A stretch of 51,992 bases of DNA from Lysobacteraceae bacterium NML93-0793 (GCA_002324875.1 NTJG01000019.1:1-51992); one strand, 5' to 3'; shown: positions 1 to 8,622, counted from the stretch's first letter. Notes: generated by a model from the letters alone, not told the origin. A program made the numbers and translations.

Positions 1-930
1 GTGGCAGGCCGCCACCTCGGCCTGCAGCGCGTAGGCCGCCGGCGATGCCGCCCCGCGGACGGCCGCGGCACGCGCGAGCGACGCCAGACCGGCATCGATC
101 AGGACCCGGTCCCACAACCGCCGGTCCTGGTCGGGCAGCAGGATCGGCGCGCCCGCCGCGTCGGTGCGCGCGGCCAGCCGCGAGGCCTGCAGCTGCATCA
201 GGGCGAGCAGGCCGTGGACCTCGGCCTCGCCCGGCAGCAGATCCGCCAGCACGCCGCCGAGGCGCAACGCTTCGGCGCACAGGTCACGGCGTGTCCAGTC
301 GTCGCCGCCGCTGGCGGCGTAGCCCTCGTTGAAGACCAGGTACACCACCTGCAGCACCGCATCGAGCCGCTCCGGCAGCGCGTCGCGCGCCGGCACCTCG
401 AAGGCGGCACCGCTGCGCGCGAGGGTGCGCTTGGCGCGGACGATGCGCTGGGCGATCGTCGCCTCGGGCAGCAGGAACGCGCGCGCGATCTCGTCGGTGG
501 TCAGACCGCCGATCAGGCGCAGGGTCAGCGCGACCCGCGCGGCATCCGGCAGCACCGGATGGCAGGCGACGAAGACCAGGCGCAGCACGTCGTCGTCGAT
601 CGCGTCGTCACGGACCGCCTCGGCCCGCGCGTCGGCGTCGTGCTGGGCCTGTTCGATCGCGTGGGCCAGCGTCGCGTGGTGGCGGTCGGCCATGCGGCTA
701 TGCCGGAGCCGGTCGATGCCGCGGCGGCGCGCGGTGGTCATCAGCCACGCGCCCGGATTGTCCGGCACACCGGTCCGCGGCCAGGTTTCGAGCGCGGCGA
801 CCAGCGCGTCCTGGGCCAGTTCCTCGGCCAGATCCAGATCGCGCACCACACGCATCAGGCCGCCGACGATTCTCGGCATCTCCTCGCGCCACAGCGCGTC
901 GATCGTGTGGTGGGCGTCGGACCTGCGCAT
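1..930 (-). CDS. ECF-type RNA polymerase sigma factor (DUF6596 group), 3' end outside window
   Basis: The protein begins MRRSDAHHTIDALWREEMPR, carries a sigma-70 region 2 (RIVGGLMRVVRDLDLAEELA, then NPGAWLMTTARRRGIDRLR) and a region 4 helix-turn-helix (LTLRLIGGLTTDEIARAFLL). It then continues into a long C-terminal extension (around DLCAEALRLGGVLADLLPGE), as in the large ECF sigma factors that carry a DUF6596-like tail. About 309 codons are present; the stop lies before base 1. A GTG at 945 is an alternative start; neither start has a clear ribosome site. It lies 93 bp downstream of a VOC gene on the same strand, and in other genomes such sigma factors sit with VOC or YCII-type genes. No anti-sigma factor is visible. 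Its targets are unknown. Confidence 0.85.
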   Translation of the reverse strand, partial: MRRSDAHHTIDALWREEMPRIVGGLMRVVRDLDLAEELAQDALVAALETWPRTGVPDNPGAWLMTTARRRGIDRLRHSRMADRHHATLAHAIEQAQHDADARAEAVRDDAIDDDVLRLVFVACHPVLPDAARVALTLRLIGGLTTDEIARAFLLPEATIAQRIVRAKRTLARSGAAFEVPARDALPERLDAVLQVVYLVFNEGYAASGGDDWTRRDLCAEALRLGGVLADLLPGEAEVHGLLALMQLQASRLAARTDAAGAPILLPDQDRRLWDRVLIDAGLASLARAAAVRGAASPAAYALQAEVAACH

Positions 931-1022
931 CGACGACGATGACACCACCGGCGCCGGCACCGGGCAAGCCCGTGGCCGTGCGGACACGTAGCGGCCGCCC
1001 GGCGCCTCGCATGCGGCACGGT

Positions 1023-1430
1023 TCACGCCGCGGGCAACGCGTCGGCATCCATCGCCATGACCTCCCAGAGGTGGCCATCCGGATCCTCGAAGCCGTGCTG
1101 GTACATGAACCCGTGATCCACCGCCGCCTCCGGCACGTCGGCGCCAGCGGCGCGCGCCCGGGCCACCATCGCGTCGACCGCCGCGCGGTCGGGCTGCGAC
1201 AGGCACAGGATGACTTCCGTGCAGGCGCGGTCGCAGAGCGGCTTGCGGGTGAAGGTCTGGAAGAACGGCCGCGTCAGCAGCATGACGGAACTGTCGTCGC
1301 CGACGATCATGCAGGTCGCCGTGTCGTCGGTGAACCGCGCGTCGAACGCGAATCCGAGCGCGGTGAAGAACGCCACGCTGCGCGCGAGGTCGTCGACCGG
1401 CAGGTTCACGTACATCTGCGGGCGGCTCAA
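1023..1430 (-). CDS. VOC family (glyoxalase-fold) protein
   Basis: A 135-residue single-domain protein beginning MSRPQMYVNLPVDDLARSVA, with the usual FFTALGF and GHLWEVMAMD segments near the two ends of a glyoxalase/bleomycin-resistance fold. Small VOC proteins of this type often have no assigned substrate. The chosen start is TTG at 1430, which overlaps the stop of the upstream gene (TTGA) and has GGAG 8 bases upstream; an ATG at 1415 is the alternative. The overlap implies translational coupling with the neighbouring PhnB-like gene. Function beyond the fold is not recognisable. Confidence 0.85.
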   Translation of the reverse strand: MSRPQMYVNLPVDDLARSVAFFTALGFAFDARFTDDTATCMIVGDDSSVMLLTRPFFQTFTRKPLCDRACTEVILCLSQPDRAAVDAMVARARAAGADVPEAAVDHGFMYQHGFEDPDGHLWEVMAMDADALPAA

Positions 1431-1867
1431 GGCGTGTGCTCCGGCGCGCCCGCGTCCCCACAGCCGCGGGTGTGGAGCACCATCCAGCCGGTGCCGAAGC
1501 GGTCGACCAGCATGCCGAAGCGCTCGGCGAAGAAACTCGGCGCCATCGGCACACGCACCGTGCCGCCGTCGGACAGCGCGGCGAAGATGCGATCGGCCTC
1601 GACCACGCTGTCGACAGCCAGATTGAGGAAGGCGTGCGGCGCGTCCGGCAGCGGCGTACCGGACGGCACGTCCGAGGCCATCAGATGTCCGCCGCCCAGA
1701 TCGAGACAGCCGTGCATGATCCGACCGGTCTCACCCGATGCGCAGGCGTCGCCCGGCGCGTCGTCGTAGCGCATCAGCTCGGGCGCGGCCACGCCGAGAA
1801 TCCGGGCATAGGTGGCGAGTGCCTCGGCACAGGTGCCGTCGAAGTACAGGTAGGGCTCGATCCGCAT
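1427..1867 (-). CDS. PhnB-like VOC family protein
   Basis: A 146-residue protein starting MRIEPYLYFDGTCAEALATY, the signature opening of PhnB/3-demethylubiquinone-methyltransferase-like VOC proteins, with the conserved pieces HGCLDLGGGHLMASD and FGMLVDRFGTGWMVL. The family name reflects homology only; most members have no proven enzyme activity. The frame stays open to 2086, but the ATG at 1867 is chosen because homology begins there and the upstream residues are low in information. It is the first gene of a coupled run VOC-VOC followed by the sigma factor. Confidence 0.85.
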   Translation of the reverse strand: MRIEPYLYFDGTCAEALATYARILGVAAPELMRYDDAPGDACASGETGRIMHGCLDLGGGHLMASDVPSGTPLPDAPHAFLNLAVDSVVEADRIFAALSDGGTVRVPMAPSFFAERFGMLVDRFGTGWMVLHTRGCGDAGAPEHTP

Positions 1868-2022
1868 GCGGGTCTCCAGGTGGCACCCGGACGGGCGCGT
1901 TCTCCGGGACGACGAAGCCGGCCCCCTGGAATCGACAAACGGAGCGGATGCCGACACGTCGTGGTCGACCCCATCGCTACCCTTGGAGCGTTCGATTCCC
2001 TTGGACCCCACGAGGACATGCC

Positions 2023-2844
2023 ATGCGCCGCGCCCTGCCGTTGCTGCTTCCCTTCGCCCTGATCGCCTGCTCGCCGGCGACGCCACCGGCCGATTCCGCG
2101 GCTACCCCGGCCACCGCGCCGGCGGACCTGCCCGATGCCGCCACGGCCGACCATGCCGCGACGCTGGGCGCCTACCACTGGCGTCTGGTCGATGCCCGCG
2201 ACGGCGCGGGCGCGCCGATCGCCGCCCTGCTCGCCGAAGGCGGCGCACCGCTGCAGCTGGATTTCCGCGACGGCGGCGTGTCGGTCTCCAACGCCTGCAA
2301 CCGGATCAACGCCAGCGTGACCCTGGATGACGACCGCCTCGAGATCGGCCCGGCGGTCTCCACCCAGATGGCCTGCCTCGACGAGCGCCTGGCCGGCCTC
2401 GAACGCGAGATCGGTGCGCGCCTGCCGGGCACGCACCGCCTCGCGATCACGGCCGGTGACACGCCGCGCCTGAGCCTGCAGACCAATGGCGGCGACATGC
2501 TGCAGTTCGAGGGCGCGCCGACGCCCGCCACCCGCTACGGCAGCACCGGCGAGCAGGTGTTCCTGGAAATCGCGCCCGAGCGCGTGGCCTGCAACCACCC
2601 GCTGATCCCGGACCACCGCTGCCTGCAGGTGCGCCCGGTGCAGTACGACGACGCCGGCGTGCGCCGGCCGGGTGATGCCGAGTGGACGCCGCTGTACCAG
2701 GAGATCGAAGGCTTCGAGCACGAGGACGGCATGCGCAACGTGCTGCGTGTGCAGCGCTTCGACGTGGCCGATCCGCCGGCCGATGCGCCCTCGCAGGCGT
2801 ATGTGCTGGACATGGTGATCGAATCGGAGAACGCGCGGCCCTGA
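2023..2844 (+). CDS. META and DUF4377 domain lipoprotein
   Basis: A 273-residue lipoprotein: signal peptide MRRALPLLLPFALIAC with the lipidated cysteine at residue 16, then a low-complexity Ala/Pro/Thr linker. A META (HslJ-like) domain follows (around GAYHWRLVDARDGAGAPIAA and VSNACNRINASVTLDDDRL). The C-terminal DUF4377 domain (YGSTGEQVFLEIAPERVAC to the end) carries the paired cysteines seen in that family. META domains occur in heat-inducible or stress-related outer-membrane lipoproteins; the biochemical role is unknown. GAGG lies about 8 bases before the ATG. The gene converges on the PEBP gene, with a strong hairpin between them. Confidence 0.88.
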   Translation: MRRALPLLLPFALIACSPATPPADSAATPATAPADLPDAATADHAATLGAYHWRLVDARDGAGAPIAALLAEGGAPLQLDFRDGGVSVSNACNRINASVTLDDDRLEIGPAVSTQMACLDERLAGLEREIGARLPGTHRLAITAGDTPRLSLQTNGGDMLQFEGAPTPATRYGSTGEQVFLEIAPERVACNHPLIPDHRCLQVRPVQYDDAGVRRPGDAEWTPLYQEIEGFEHEDGMRNVLRVQRFDVADPPADAPSQAYVLDMVIESENARP

Positions 2845-2862
2845 CGCCCACGCGCCCAAAAC

Positions 2863-2895
2863 CGGTCCCCGCGCGCACGAGGCGCGCGGGGACCG
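2863..2895. terminator. Bidirectional hairpin between convergent genes
   Basis: A perfect 14-bp inverted repeat, 2863-2876 paired with 2882-2895, encloses a 5-base loop. It lies between the stop codons of the META lipoprotein and the PEBP-family gene. There is no long T-tract on either side, so termination strength is inferred from the stem alone. Confidence 0.7.
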
Positions 2896-2899
2896 TCGG

Positions 2900-3517
2900 T
2901 CAGGCCGGCTGCGCCTGCGGATGCAGCGCGTAGCTGCCCCAGACGCTGGCCTCGGCCAGCACGTGGCCCTGCATCGCCCGCTGCACGTCGCCGGCGGTGA
3001 AGCGCTCGGGCAATTCGAGCTGCGCGACGTCGAGCGCGAACAGGCGGAAGAAATAGCGGTGCGTGCGCAGATCGTTCGGCGGCGGGTACGGACCGTCGTA
3101 GCCGAACCAGTCGCCGGCCATGTCCGGATCGCCGGCGAACCAGCCGGTGTAGTCGTTGAGTCCCTGGCGCGCGCCGTCCGGACCGGGCGGCGTGCGCTTG
3201 CCGCCCTTGGTCACGCCGTCACTGGCGCTGCCCTCGGCGATGCTGCGCAGCTCGGACGCCAGATCGACCATCACCCAGTGCACGAACGGCCCGCGCGGGT
3301 GTTCGACCGGAATCTCGACCCCGTCCTTGCCGGCCAGCGACGGGTCGGTGGGCGCATCGGGATCGATGCACAGCAGCGCGAACGCGCGCGTGCCTTCGGG
3401 CACGTCGTCCCAGGCCAGATGCGGATTGCGGTTGCCGCCGAAGCCGTCCGGCGCGCCGGCGGCGTACCGGGCCGGAATCGGCTGGCCGGGTTCGAAACTG
3501 TCACTGTGGATACGCAT
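2900..3517 (-). CDS. YbhB/YbcL family Raf-kinase-inhibitor-like protein (PEBP fold)
   Basis: A 205-residue protein with the PEBP signature pieces: NPHLAWDDVPEGTRAFALLC, the ligand-pocket DPDAP motif, FVHWVMVD, then GYDGPYPPP and HRYFFRLFALD. Bacterial PEBP proteins have a small anion-binding pocket; their role is mostly unknown. No signal peptide is visible, so a cytoplasmic location is likely. The ATG at 3517 has GGGAGA upstream. The gene follows the TPR-sulfotransferase by 24 bp on the same strand, so it may be the last gene of that transcript, ending at the hairpin 2863-2895. Confidence 0.9.
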   Translation of the reverse strand: MRIHSDSFEPGQPIPARYAAGAPDGFGGNRNPHLAWDDVPEGTRAFALLCIDPDAPTDPSLAGKDGVEIPVEHPRGPFVHWVMVDLASELRSIAEGSASDGVTKGGKRTPPGPDGARQGLNDYTGWFAGDPDMAGDWFGYDGPYPPPNDLRTHRYFFRLFALDVAQLELPERFTAGDVQRAMQGHVLAEASVWGSYALHPQAQPA

Positions 3518-3541
3518 GTCGTCTCCCGTCCGGTCGAGGAA

Positions 3542-5611
3542 TCAGTCCCGTGGATACCCCAGGCGCACCGCCACCGGCGTCAAGGCGCTGATCGCCTTCG
3601 GCAGGGCCTGGATGTAGTTGCGCCAGTGGCCCACCGGGAAGCGGTCCTGGCCGAGGGCATCGAGGGGCGGCGTGGGGAAGTCGGTGATGCCGAGGGCCTC
3701 GCCCAGCGACGCGGCCAGCGCCGCGGGATCGGCGGCCGGCGCATCGGTGCGCACCAGGGTGTGCGGCACGAGATCCTGCTCGACGATGTCCGCCAGCTGG
3801 CCCAGATGGCGCGCGAGCCACGCGGCGGCGCGATCGGCGCTGTCGATGTGCAGCGTCAGCATCGTCCCGAAGGCCAGCCAGTCGATCAGCATGTCGCGCG
3901 GATCACGCACCGCCAGCAGCAGGCGCGCGTTGGGCAGCTCGCTGCGCAGCACCGACACCCAGGCGTTGTCCCACCACGGCAGCCAGTCGACGATCGCGCC
4001 CTGCGCGACGCCGCGTGCCTCGAACTGTGCCCGCCAGCCCTCGATCACCTGCGCGCCAGTGAACTCGCCGGCGACGAACCGCGCCGGCGTGGCCGTGCTC
4101 TGGAACGCATCCGGCACGCCGCCGGCGAAGCGATCGCTGCGGAACACCGGAATCATCCGCTCCAGCACGGAGGCGATGCGGTCGACATTGGCGCCGGGGC
4201 CGCCGTAGAGGAACACCGCGGGCGGCTGCGCCGGATCGGCGTCCACGCGCGCGGGCCATTCGGCGGGCGCCGGGGTGGGTTCGGGCGCAGCGCCGGTCGC
4301 GGCGCTGGATTCGACACTGACGGCGGTCCACGTCGCCGCGGCGTCGGCGTGGCGCCCGGCCGCGTCCTGGGCCATGCCGATCCAGCGCTGCAGCATGGTG
4401 CGGGCGGCATCGTGGGCCGTGGGCAACAGGCCCTGTGCGAAGGCGATCGCGGCCTCGGCGTCACGCGCCAGCAGGCGGTTGAACTGGAATTCGTTGGCGA
4501 CCGCATGGCCGGGCTGGAGCGCGGTGATCACCCGCGAGGCGGCTTCCGCGGCGTCGTGGTCGCCGGTGCCGACATGGTGGGTGAGCCGTGCCTGCAGCGC
4601 CGGCACGTGATCCGGCCGTGCGTCGTTCCAGCGTTCGACCACCGCGCCCGCCGCGGCACTGCCGAAGGGTTCGAAGGCCAGGCGCGACAGCCACAGATGG
4701 TCGGCCTCGGGCGCCGTTTCCAGCGCGCGTTCGAGCGTCTCCCGGGCCTCGTCGACGGCGCCGGTCGCGCTCCACAGGCCCACCAGCGCCTCGGTGGTGC
4801 GGCGCGACTGCGGCATCGCCTCGAACGCCGCGCGCAGCAGCGGCAGCGCGCGCTCCGGACGTCCGGCGCGCAGTTCCAGCTCGCCGCCGATGGTCTGCCA
4901 CACCGGCGAGGTCTGGGTCGGGTCGGCATTGAGCTCGGCGATCATGTCGGCGGCCTCGGCCGGGCGACCCTGCTCGAGCACGATGCGGGCCAGAAGGCCG
5001 CGCAGCTGGGCCTGGCCGGTGGTCTCGAGCACGCGCCGGAACGACTGCTCGGCGAACGCCAGATGGCCACGGGCGAGATAGGCGAACGCCAGCGCGTTGA
5101 GCACCTGCAGATCCTCGGGCGCGCGTTCCGACGCCGCGGACAGCAGCGCGAGTGCACGGTCGTGATCGCCGCGACGCGAGGCCAGCGTGCCTTCGAGCAT
5201 CGTCGTCCACGGATGGTCGGGCGCCACGCGCGCGGCGAGCTTCTGGTGGCGCTCGGCCTCGTCGAGATCACCGCGGCCGATCGCCAGCTGGGCCTGCATC
5301 ACGTAGGCGCCGAACTGGTTGGGATCGAGCGCCACGCTCTGCGACAGCGCCGCCAGCGCCGCCTCGACGTCGCGGGTGTCGAGCAGCATGCCGGCGCGCT
5401 GGAAGTGCAGATCGGCGTCGTCGGGCGCCAGCGCGAGCGCGGCGTCGAGCGCGGCGCGTGCGCCCTCGCGGTCACCGGCGGCGCGCAGCGCCATCGCCAG
5501 CAACTGCTGCGCACCCGCGTCCTGGGGCGCGTCGGCCACGGCCTGGCGCGCGAGCTCCACCGCTTCGTCGTGGGCGCCGCGGCGCAGGGCGTCGAAAATC
5601 CTGTCTTGCAT
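3542..5611 (-). CDS. TPR-repeat protein with C-terminal sulfotransferase-like domain
   Basis: A 689-residue protein. Residues 1 to about 430 are tandem TPR repeats (for example QSVALDPNQFGAYVMQAQLA and NALAFAYLARGHLAFAEQSF). The C-terminal third resembles the TPR-sulfotransferase family, with LLLAVRDPRDMLIDWLAFG matching the 3'-phosphate-binding motif and FLYGGPGANVDRIASVLERM in place of the usual PAPS loop. That first loop is degenerate (no PRSGTT-like stretch), so catalysis is uncertain. The ATG at 5611 is chosen because the frame upstream runs into the neighbouring hydrolase gene. It lies 85 bp after the YheT-like gene, with PEBP downstream. Confidence 0.85.
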   Translation of the reverse strand: MQDRIFDALRRGAHDEAVELARQAVADAPQDAGAQQLLAMALRAAGDREGARAALDAALALAPDDADLHFQRAGMLLDTRDVEAALAALSQSVALDPNQFGAYVMQAQLAIGRGDLDEAERHQKLAARVAPDHPWTTMLEGTLASRRGDHDRALALLSAASERAPEDLQVLNALAFAYLARGHLAFAEQSFRRVLETTGQAQLRGLLARIVLEQGRPAEAADMIAELNADPTQTSPVWQTIGGELELRAGRPERALPLLRAAFEAMPQSRRTTEALVGLWSATGAVDEARETLERALETAPEADHLWLSRLAFEPFGSAAAGAVVERWNDARPDHVPALQARLTHHVGTGDHDAAEAASRVITALQPGHAVANEFQFNRLLARDAEAAIAFAQGLLPTAHDAARTMLQRWIGMAQDAAGRHADAAATWTAVSVESSAATGAAPEPTPAPAEWPARVDADPAQPPAVFLYGGPGANVDRIASVLERMIPVFRSDRFAGGVPDAFQSTATPARFVAGEFTGAQVIEGWRAQFEARGVAQGAIVDWLPWWDNAWVSVLRSELPNARLLLAVRDPRDMLIDWLAFGTMLTLHIDSADRAAAWLARHLGQLADIVEQDLVPHTLVRTDAPAADPAALAASLGEALGITDFPTPPLDALGQDRFPVGHWRNYIQALPKAISALTPVAVRLGYPRD

Positions 5612-5696
5612 CGTGTCTGCTGCCGGCGCGGGGCCGTCCGTCGGAATGGCCGGCCATTGTAGCGAGCACGGCCGGCGCGGCCGGGCGGCGCGGGTC

Positions 5697-6809
5697 TCAG
5701 GCGCCGGTGGGGTTGGCGTGGATCGCCGCGGCGAGGCGGGTACGGGTGCCGGATTCGCGCGCGGCCTCGGCATGCATCGCCAGACGCGCGGTCACCCAGC
5801 CCTCGGCGAAGCCGTCGAGCCGCGCATCGAGCAGGAAGCCGCAGTGGCCACCCCAGCGGCTCAGCTCGACACGGGCATGGCCGGGCAGCGCGAGTGCGTG
5901 GAATTCGTCGAGCGGGATCACCGGATCGTCCGCCGCCATCAGGATGTCGGCCGGCACCTGCAGTGCCGCGAGCCGGTCGCCGGCGATCGAGTAGCCGTCG
6001 AAATAGCGGTCGATCGAGCCGAAGTCGGTGTGCGCCTGCACCAGCCAGTCGGTGAGTTCACGCATGCCGAGCTTCAGCGTCGCATCGTCGAAGGTGTGCC
6101 GCGTGGGAAACAGTTCGCGCTTGCGCCGCAGCGACGCGCGCCAGGTGCGCTCGAAATGGCGCAGGTACAGGCGGTGGCCGCGCTCCATGTAGAGCATGGT
6201 GCGGGCGGGATCGATGACCGGGCACACCGCCGCCACGCCGGCCAGCTGCAGGCCCGCCGCCGGCGCGCGCAGGCCGAGCCGCAGCGCGAAGTTGCCGCCC
6301 AGCGAATAGCCGGCCGCGACCATCGGACGGGCCGGAAACCGCCGCGCGACGTCGACCGCGGCGTGCACCACCTCGTCGATGCGGTTGGAGTGGAAGATCG
6401 CCTCGTTGAGATGGTGACTGCCGCCGTGATCGCGGAAATTCAGCCGGAACACCTCGAAACCGCGTTCGAGCATGCGCGCCGCGGTCAGGCGCATGTAGCT
6501 CGATTCGGTGCTGCCTTCCCAGCCGTGCAGCAGCAGCGCCAGCCCACGCGGCGCCTGTCCGGGCACCACGCTGTGCAGGCCGTGCAGGCGCACGCCGTCG
6601 CCGCCGTCGACCAGGTGTTCGGTGGTCACCGCGCCGGTCTCGGCCAGCCGCCGGGCCCCGCGCTGGCGCCGCCAGGGGCTGCTGGCCAGCACGGTCTGCA
6701 CATGCGGGCTGCGCAGCCACAGCGGCGGCGCGTAATCGCTGCCGCCCACGCGCGCGTTGTCCGCCGCGGTCGCGGCTGCATCCGCAGCAGGCGGATGCTC
6801 GAACGTCAT
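5697..6809 (-). CDS. YheT-like alpha/beta hydrolase
   Basis: A 370-residue hydrolase of the YheT/ABHD1-3 family. Visible features are LWLRSPHVQTVLASSPWRR near the N-terminus, the oxyanion-side HGWEGS, the nucleophile elbow GYSLGGNFALR (Ser), an acidic region DDPVIPLDEFHAL and the catalytic His in WGGHCGFL. Family members are esterases or lipases of uncertain natural substrate. The start ATG overlaps the stop of the upstream acyltransferase gene (ATGA), so the two are translationally coupled; an acyltransferase beside a lipid-directed hydrolase suggests a shared role in glycerolipid turnover, which is inference. Confidence 0.9.
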   Translation of the reverse strand: MTFEHPPAADAAATAADNARVGGSDYAPPLWLRSPHVQTVLASSPWRRQRGARRLAETGAVTTEHLVDGGDGVRLHGLHSVVPGQAPRGLALLLHGWEGSTESSYMRLTAARMLERGFEVFRLNFRDHGGSHHLNEAIFHSNRIDEVVHAAVDVARRFPARPMVAAGYSLGGNFALRLGLRAPAAGLQLAGVAAVCPVIDPARTMLYMERGHRLYLRHFERTWRASLRRKRELFPTRHTFDDATLKLGMRELTDWLVQAHTDFGSIDRYFDGYSIAGDRLAALQVPADILMAADDPVIPLDEFHALALPGHARVELSRWGGHCGFLLDARLDGFAEGWVTARLAMHAEAARESGTRTRLAAAIHANPTGA

Positions 6810-7606
6810 CCCACCGGGCCCAGCGCGGCGACGATGCGCTCGCGCGACACGTCGGCGATCCGCCGCCGGCCTTCGGTATTGGCCGGCAGGATGGGCTCGA
6901 GGAACATCACCTCGGCCGGGCGCACCGGCTCGCCGAGCAGGCGCAGGAAATTGGCGAAGAACGATTCGCGCTCGCCGAACGCGACCGTCGCCTGCCCCTC
7001 GCCGTTGGCGCCGTAGCGCAGCGCCACCGGTTGCACCGCGACATCGGCCTCGACCGCGGCCTGGAAGATCCGCGCGTGGAAGGGTCCAACGTGATCGCCG
7101 CCGCGGGTACGGCCTTCGGGAAACACACCCACGCCCCGCCCGCTGCGCAGGCGCGCGACCATCTCGTGCAGCACGCCACCCAGCGATTCCTGGCTGCCGC
7201 GCTGGTGGAAGATCGTCTCGCCACGGCCGGCGAGCCAGCCCACCACCGGCCAGCCGGCGATCTCGCGCTTGGCGACGAAGCCCATCATCCGCTGGCTGTG
7301 CAGCGCGGAAATGTCGATCCAGCTCACGTGGTTGGCGACGAACAGCACCGCGCCCGGCAACGGCGTGCCGACCCGGCGCAGGCGGAAGCCGAAGATCCAC
7401 ATCAGGCCGCCCTGCCACCAGCGGATCGCACGATGGCCCGGTGTCTCGCCCGTCCAGCCGCGGCCGGCGATCGCCGGTGTGCCGAGCAGCAGCACCACCG
7501 GCAGGTGCACGCACACGTGCCACAACAGCATCGGCACACGCACCGCGTAGCGCAGCGCGCGCACAGGCGTGCCGCCGGCAGCGGCGGTAACGGGGAGAGA
7601 GGTCAT
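6806..7606 (-). CDS. PlsC-like lysophospholipid/1-acylglycerol-3-phosphate acyltransferase
   Basis: A 266-residue membrane-associated acyltransferase. The catalytic block NHVSWID (the NHX4D motif) is near residue 93, the substrate block FPEGRTR near residue 165 and a VQPVALRYG block near residue 193. An N-terminal hydrophobic stretch (LLWHVCVHLPVVLLLGTPAI) anchors it in the inner membrane. The family transfers an acyl group from acyl-ACP or acyl-CoA to a lysolipid; the exact acceptor cannot be read from sequence. It overlaps the YheT-like gene by 4 bp. Xanthomonads typically carry more than one PlsC paralogue, so this need not be the housekeeping enzyme. Confidence 0.9.
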   Translation of the reverse strand: MTSLPVTAAAGGTPVRALRYAVRVPMLLWHVCVHLPVVLLLGTPAIAGRGWTGETPGHRAIRWWQGGLMWIFGFRLRRVGTPLPGAVLFVANHVSWIDISALHSQRMMGFVAKREIAGWPVVGWLAGRGETIFHQRGSQESLGGVLHEMVARLRSGRGVGVFPEGRTRGGDHVGPFHARIFQAAVEADVAVQPVALRYGANGEGQATVAFGERESFFANFLRLLGEPVRPAEVMFLEPILPANTEGRRRIADVSRERIVAALGPVG

Positions 7607-7623
7607 GCAGGCACGATACCGAA

Positions 7624-7641
7624 AGCCGACCGGGGTCGGCT
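7624..7641 (-). terminator. Hairpin after the thioesterase gene
   Basis: An 8-bp perfect stem (AGCCGACC at 7624-7631 with GGTCGGCT at 7634-7641) lies between the thioesterase stop and the plsC-like start. Read on the minus strand it is followed by a short TTT run. It could be a weak terminator or an attenuating intercistronic hairpin. Confidence 0.45.
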
Positions 7642-7661
7642 AGCGAAATGAATGCGCGGCG

Positions 7662-8078
7662 TCACGGCTTGGGGATCACCGCGAGCGTCAGCCGCGACAC
7701 GCAGACGGCGCGCCCGCGCTCGTCCTCGATGCGGATGTCCCAGACCTGGGTGCTGCGCCCGACGTGCAGCGCGCGCGCCGTGCCCGTGACCAGGCCGCTG
7801 CGCACGCCGCGCAGATGGTTGGCATTGATTTCGATGCCGACCACGCCGCAGCCCTCGGGCGCGGCCAGGCCGCCGCCGGTGCTGCCGAGCGTTTCGGCCA
7901 GCAACGCGGACGCCCCGCCGTGCAGCAGGCCGTAGGGCTGATGGGTGCGGCCGTCGACCGGCATGGTCGCGCGGAGATAGTCGTCGCCGATTTCGGTGAA
8001 CACGATGCCGAGCGAGGCGATCGCGGTATCGGTCGACATGTCGTTGAGCTGGTCGATCGTGGTGTCAGTGCGGAACAT
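7662..8078 (-). CDS. PaaI/YdiI-type hotdog-fold thioesterase
   Basis: A 138-residue hotdog protein with the signature MPVDGRTHQPYGLLHGGASA, in which HGG precedes the catalytic acidic residue (AETLGSTGGG), followed by INANHLRGVRSGLVTGTARA and VSRLTLAVI. It matches the acyl-CoA thioesterase group that includes MenI and EntH-like enzymes. The acyl-CoA substrate is not defined by sequence; 1,4-dihydroxy-2-naphthoyl-CoA is only one possibility and no menaquinone genes are nearby. The ATG at 8078 is used; an internal ATG at 8039 is a less likely start. Confidence 0.88.
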   Translation of the reverse strand: MFRTDTTIDQLNDMSTDTAIASLGIVFTEIGDDYLRATMPVDGRTHQPYGLLHGGASALLAETLGSTGGGLAAPEGCGVVGIEINANHLRGVRSGLVTGTARALHVGRSTQVWDIRIEDERGRAVCVSRLTLAVIPKP

Positions 8079-8241
8079 GCGGCGCGGATCCGGTGCGGGG
8101 AGCCGGACAGCTTAAGACGCCTGACCGTGTCCGCCAGGCCTTGACCGGAACGCAGCGTCGTCGGCGGCGTGGGGGGACCGCGCGGAGCGGGCCGTCAGCA
8201 CACGATGGAACACCGGGCTGCGCGATCGGAAGACGGCGGTC

Positions 8242-8379
8242 TCAGGCGAGGCGGAAGCGGCTCGGGAGCGACGAGGTCATGGCGCCTGTCCGACGCTCGG
8301 CCAGCCCGCGCCGGAACGGGCGAGGCGTCGGCTGGAGCGCGATCGGCGCAAGACGGGCGGTGGCGGACGGACTGGACAT
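8242..8379 (-). CDS. Small basic protein C, third of a tandem family of three
   Basis: A 45-residue frame, MSSPSATARLAPIALQPTPR onward, ending LPSRFRLA. It is rich in Arg, Pro and Ser, has no cysteine and no membrane segment. A strong ribosome site (GAGGAG, 7 bases before ATG) supports translation. It is the last of three adjacent small genes whose proteins end in a related P-(A/S)-RF-(R/H)-(V/L)-(A/V) motif, and the 30-bp spacer before it resembles the spacer before gene B. The function is unrecognised. Coding status is inferred from ribosome sites and paralogy, not from a known family. Confidence 0.62.
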   Translation of the reverse strand: MSSPSATARLAPIALQPTPRPFRRGLAERRTGAMTSSLPSRFRLA

Positions 8380-8409
8380 CGGAAGCTCCTCGAAGGGGCG
8401 TACGTGGGG

Positions 8410-8589
8410 TCAGGCGACGTGGAAGCGGCTGGGCAACGTGCCGGCGGCATAGCGCGGGCGGACGTAGCCGTCGGGACGTGCCGATGCGGCGAGACGGGCG
8501 ACGTGGGCCTGGAAACGACGGCCGGTCACCGCATCGACGGCGGGCAGGCGGGCGGCGGCAGCGTGGACGATGGCGTGCATGCGGTTCAT
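8410..8589 (-). CDS. Small basic protein B, second of a tandem family of three
   Basis: A 59-residue frame starting MNRMHAIVHAAAARLPAVDA and ending GTLPSRFHVA. It contains a YVRPR segment comparable to YTRPS in protein A. GAGGA lies about 9 bases upstream of the ATG. The 33-bp spacer from gene A contains TTCGAGGA, as does the spacer to gene C, and both spacers open with TGACCC, which points to tandem duplication of a gene-plus-spacer unit. It is Ala/Arg rich with no membrane segment or signal peptide. Function is unknown. Confidence 0.65.
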   Translation of the reverse strand: MNRMHAIVHAAAARLPAVDAVTGRRFQAHVARLAASARPDGYVRPRYAAGTLPSRFHVA

Positions 8590-8622
8590 GGCGGTAGGTC
8601 CTCGAAAGAATCGTGAGAAGGG

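Noticed and set aside
2921..5662. A 913-codon plus-strand open frame opposite the PEBP and TPR-sulfotransferase genes
   Set aside because: Arg/His/Gln/Gly-rich translation without motifs; the minus-strand frames have clear domains. Long antisense frames are common at this GC content.
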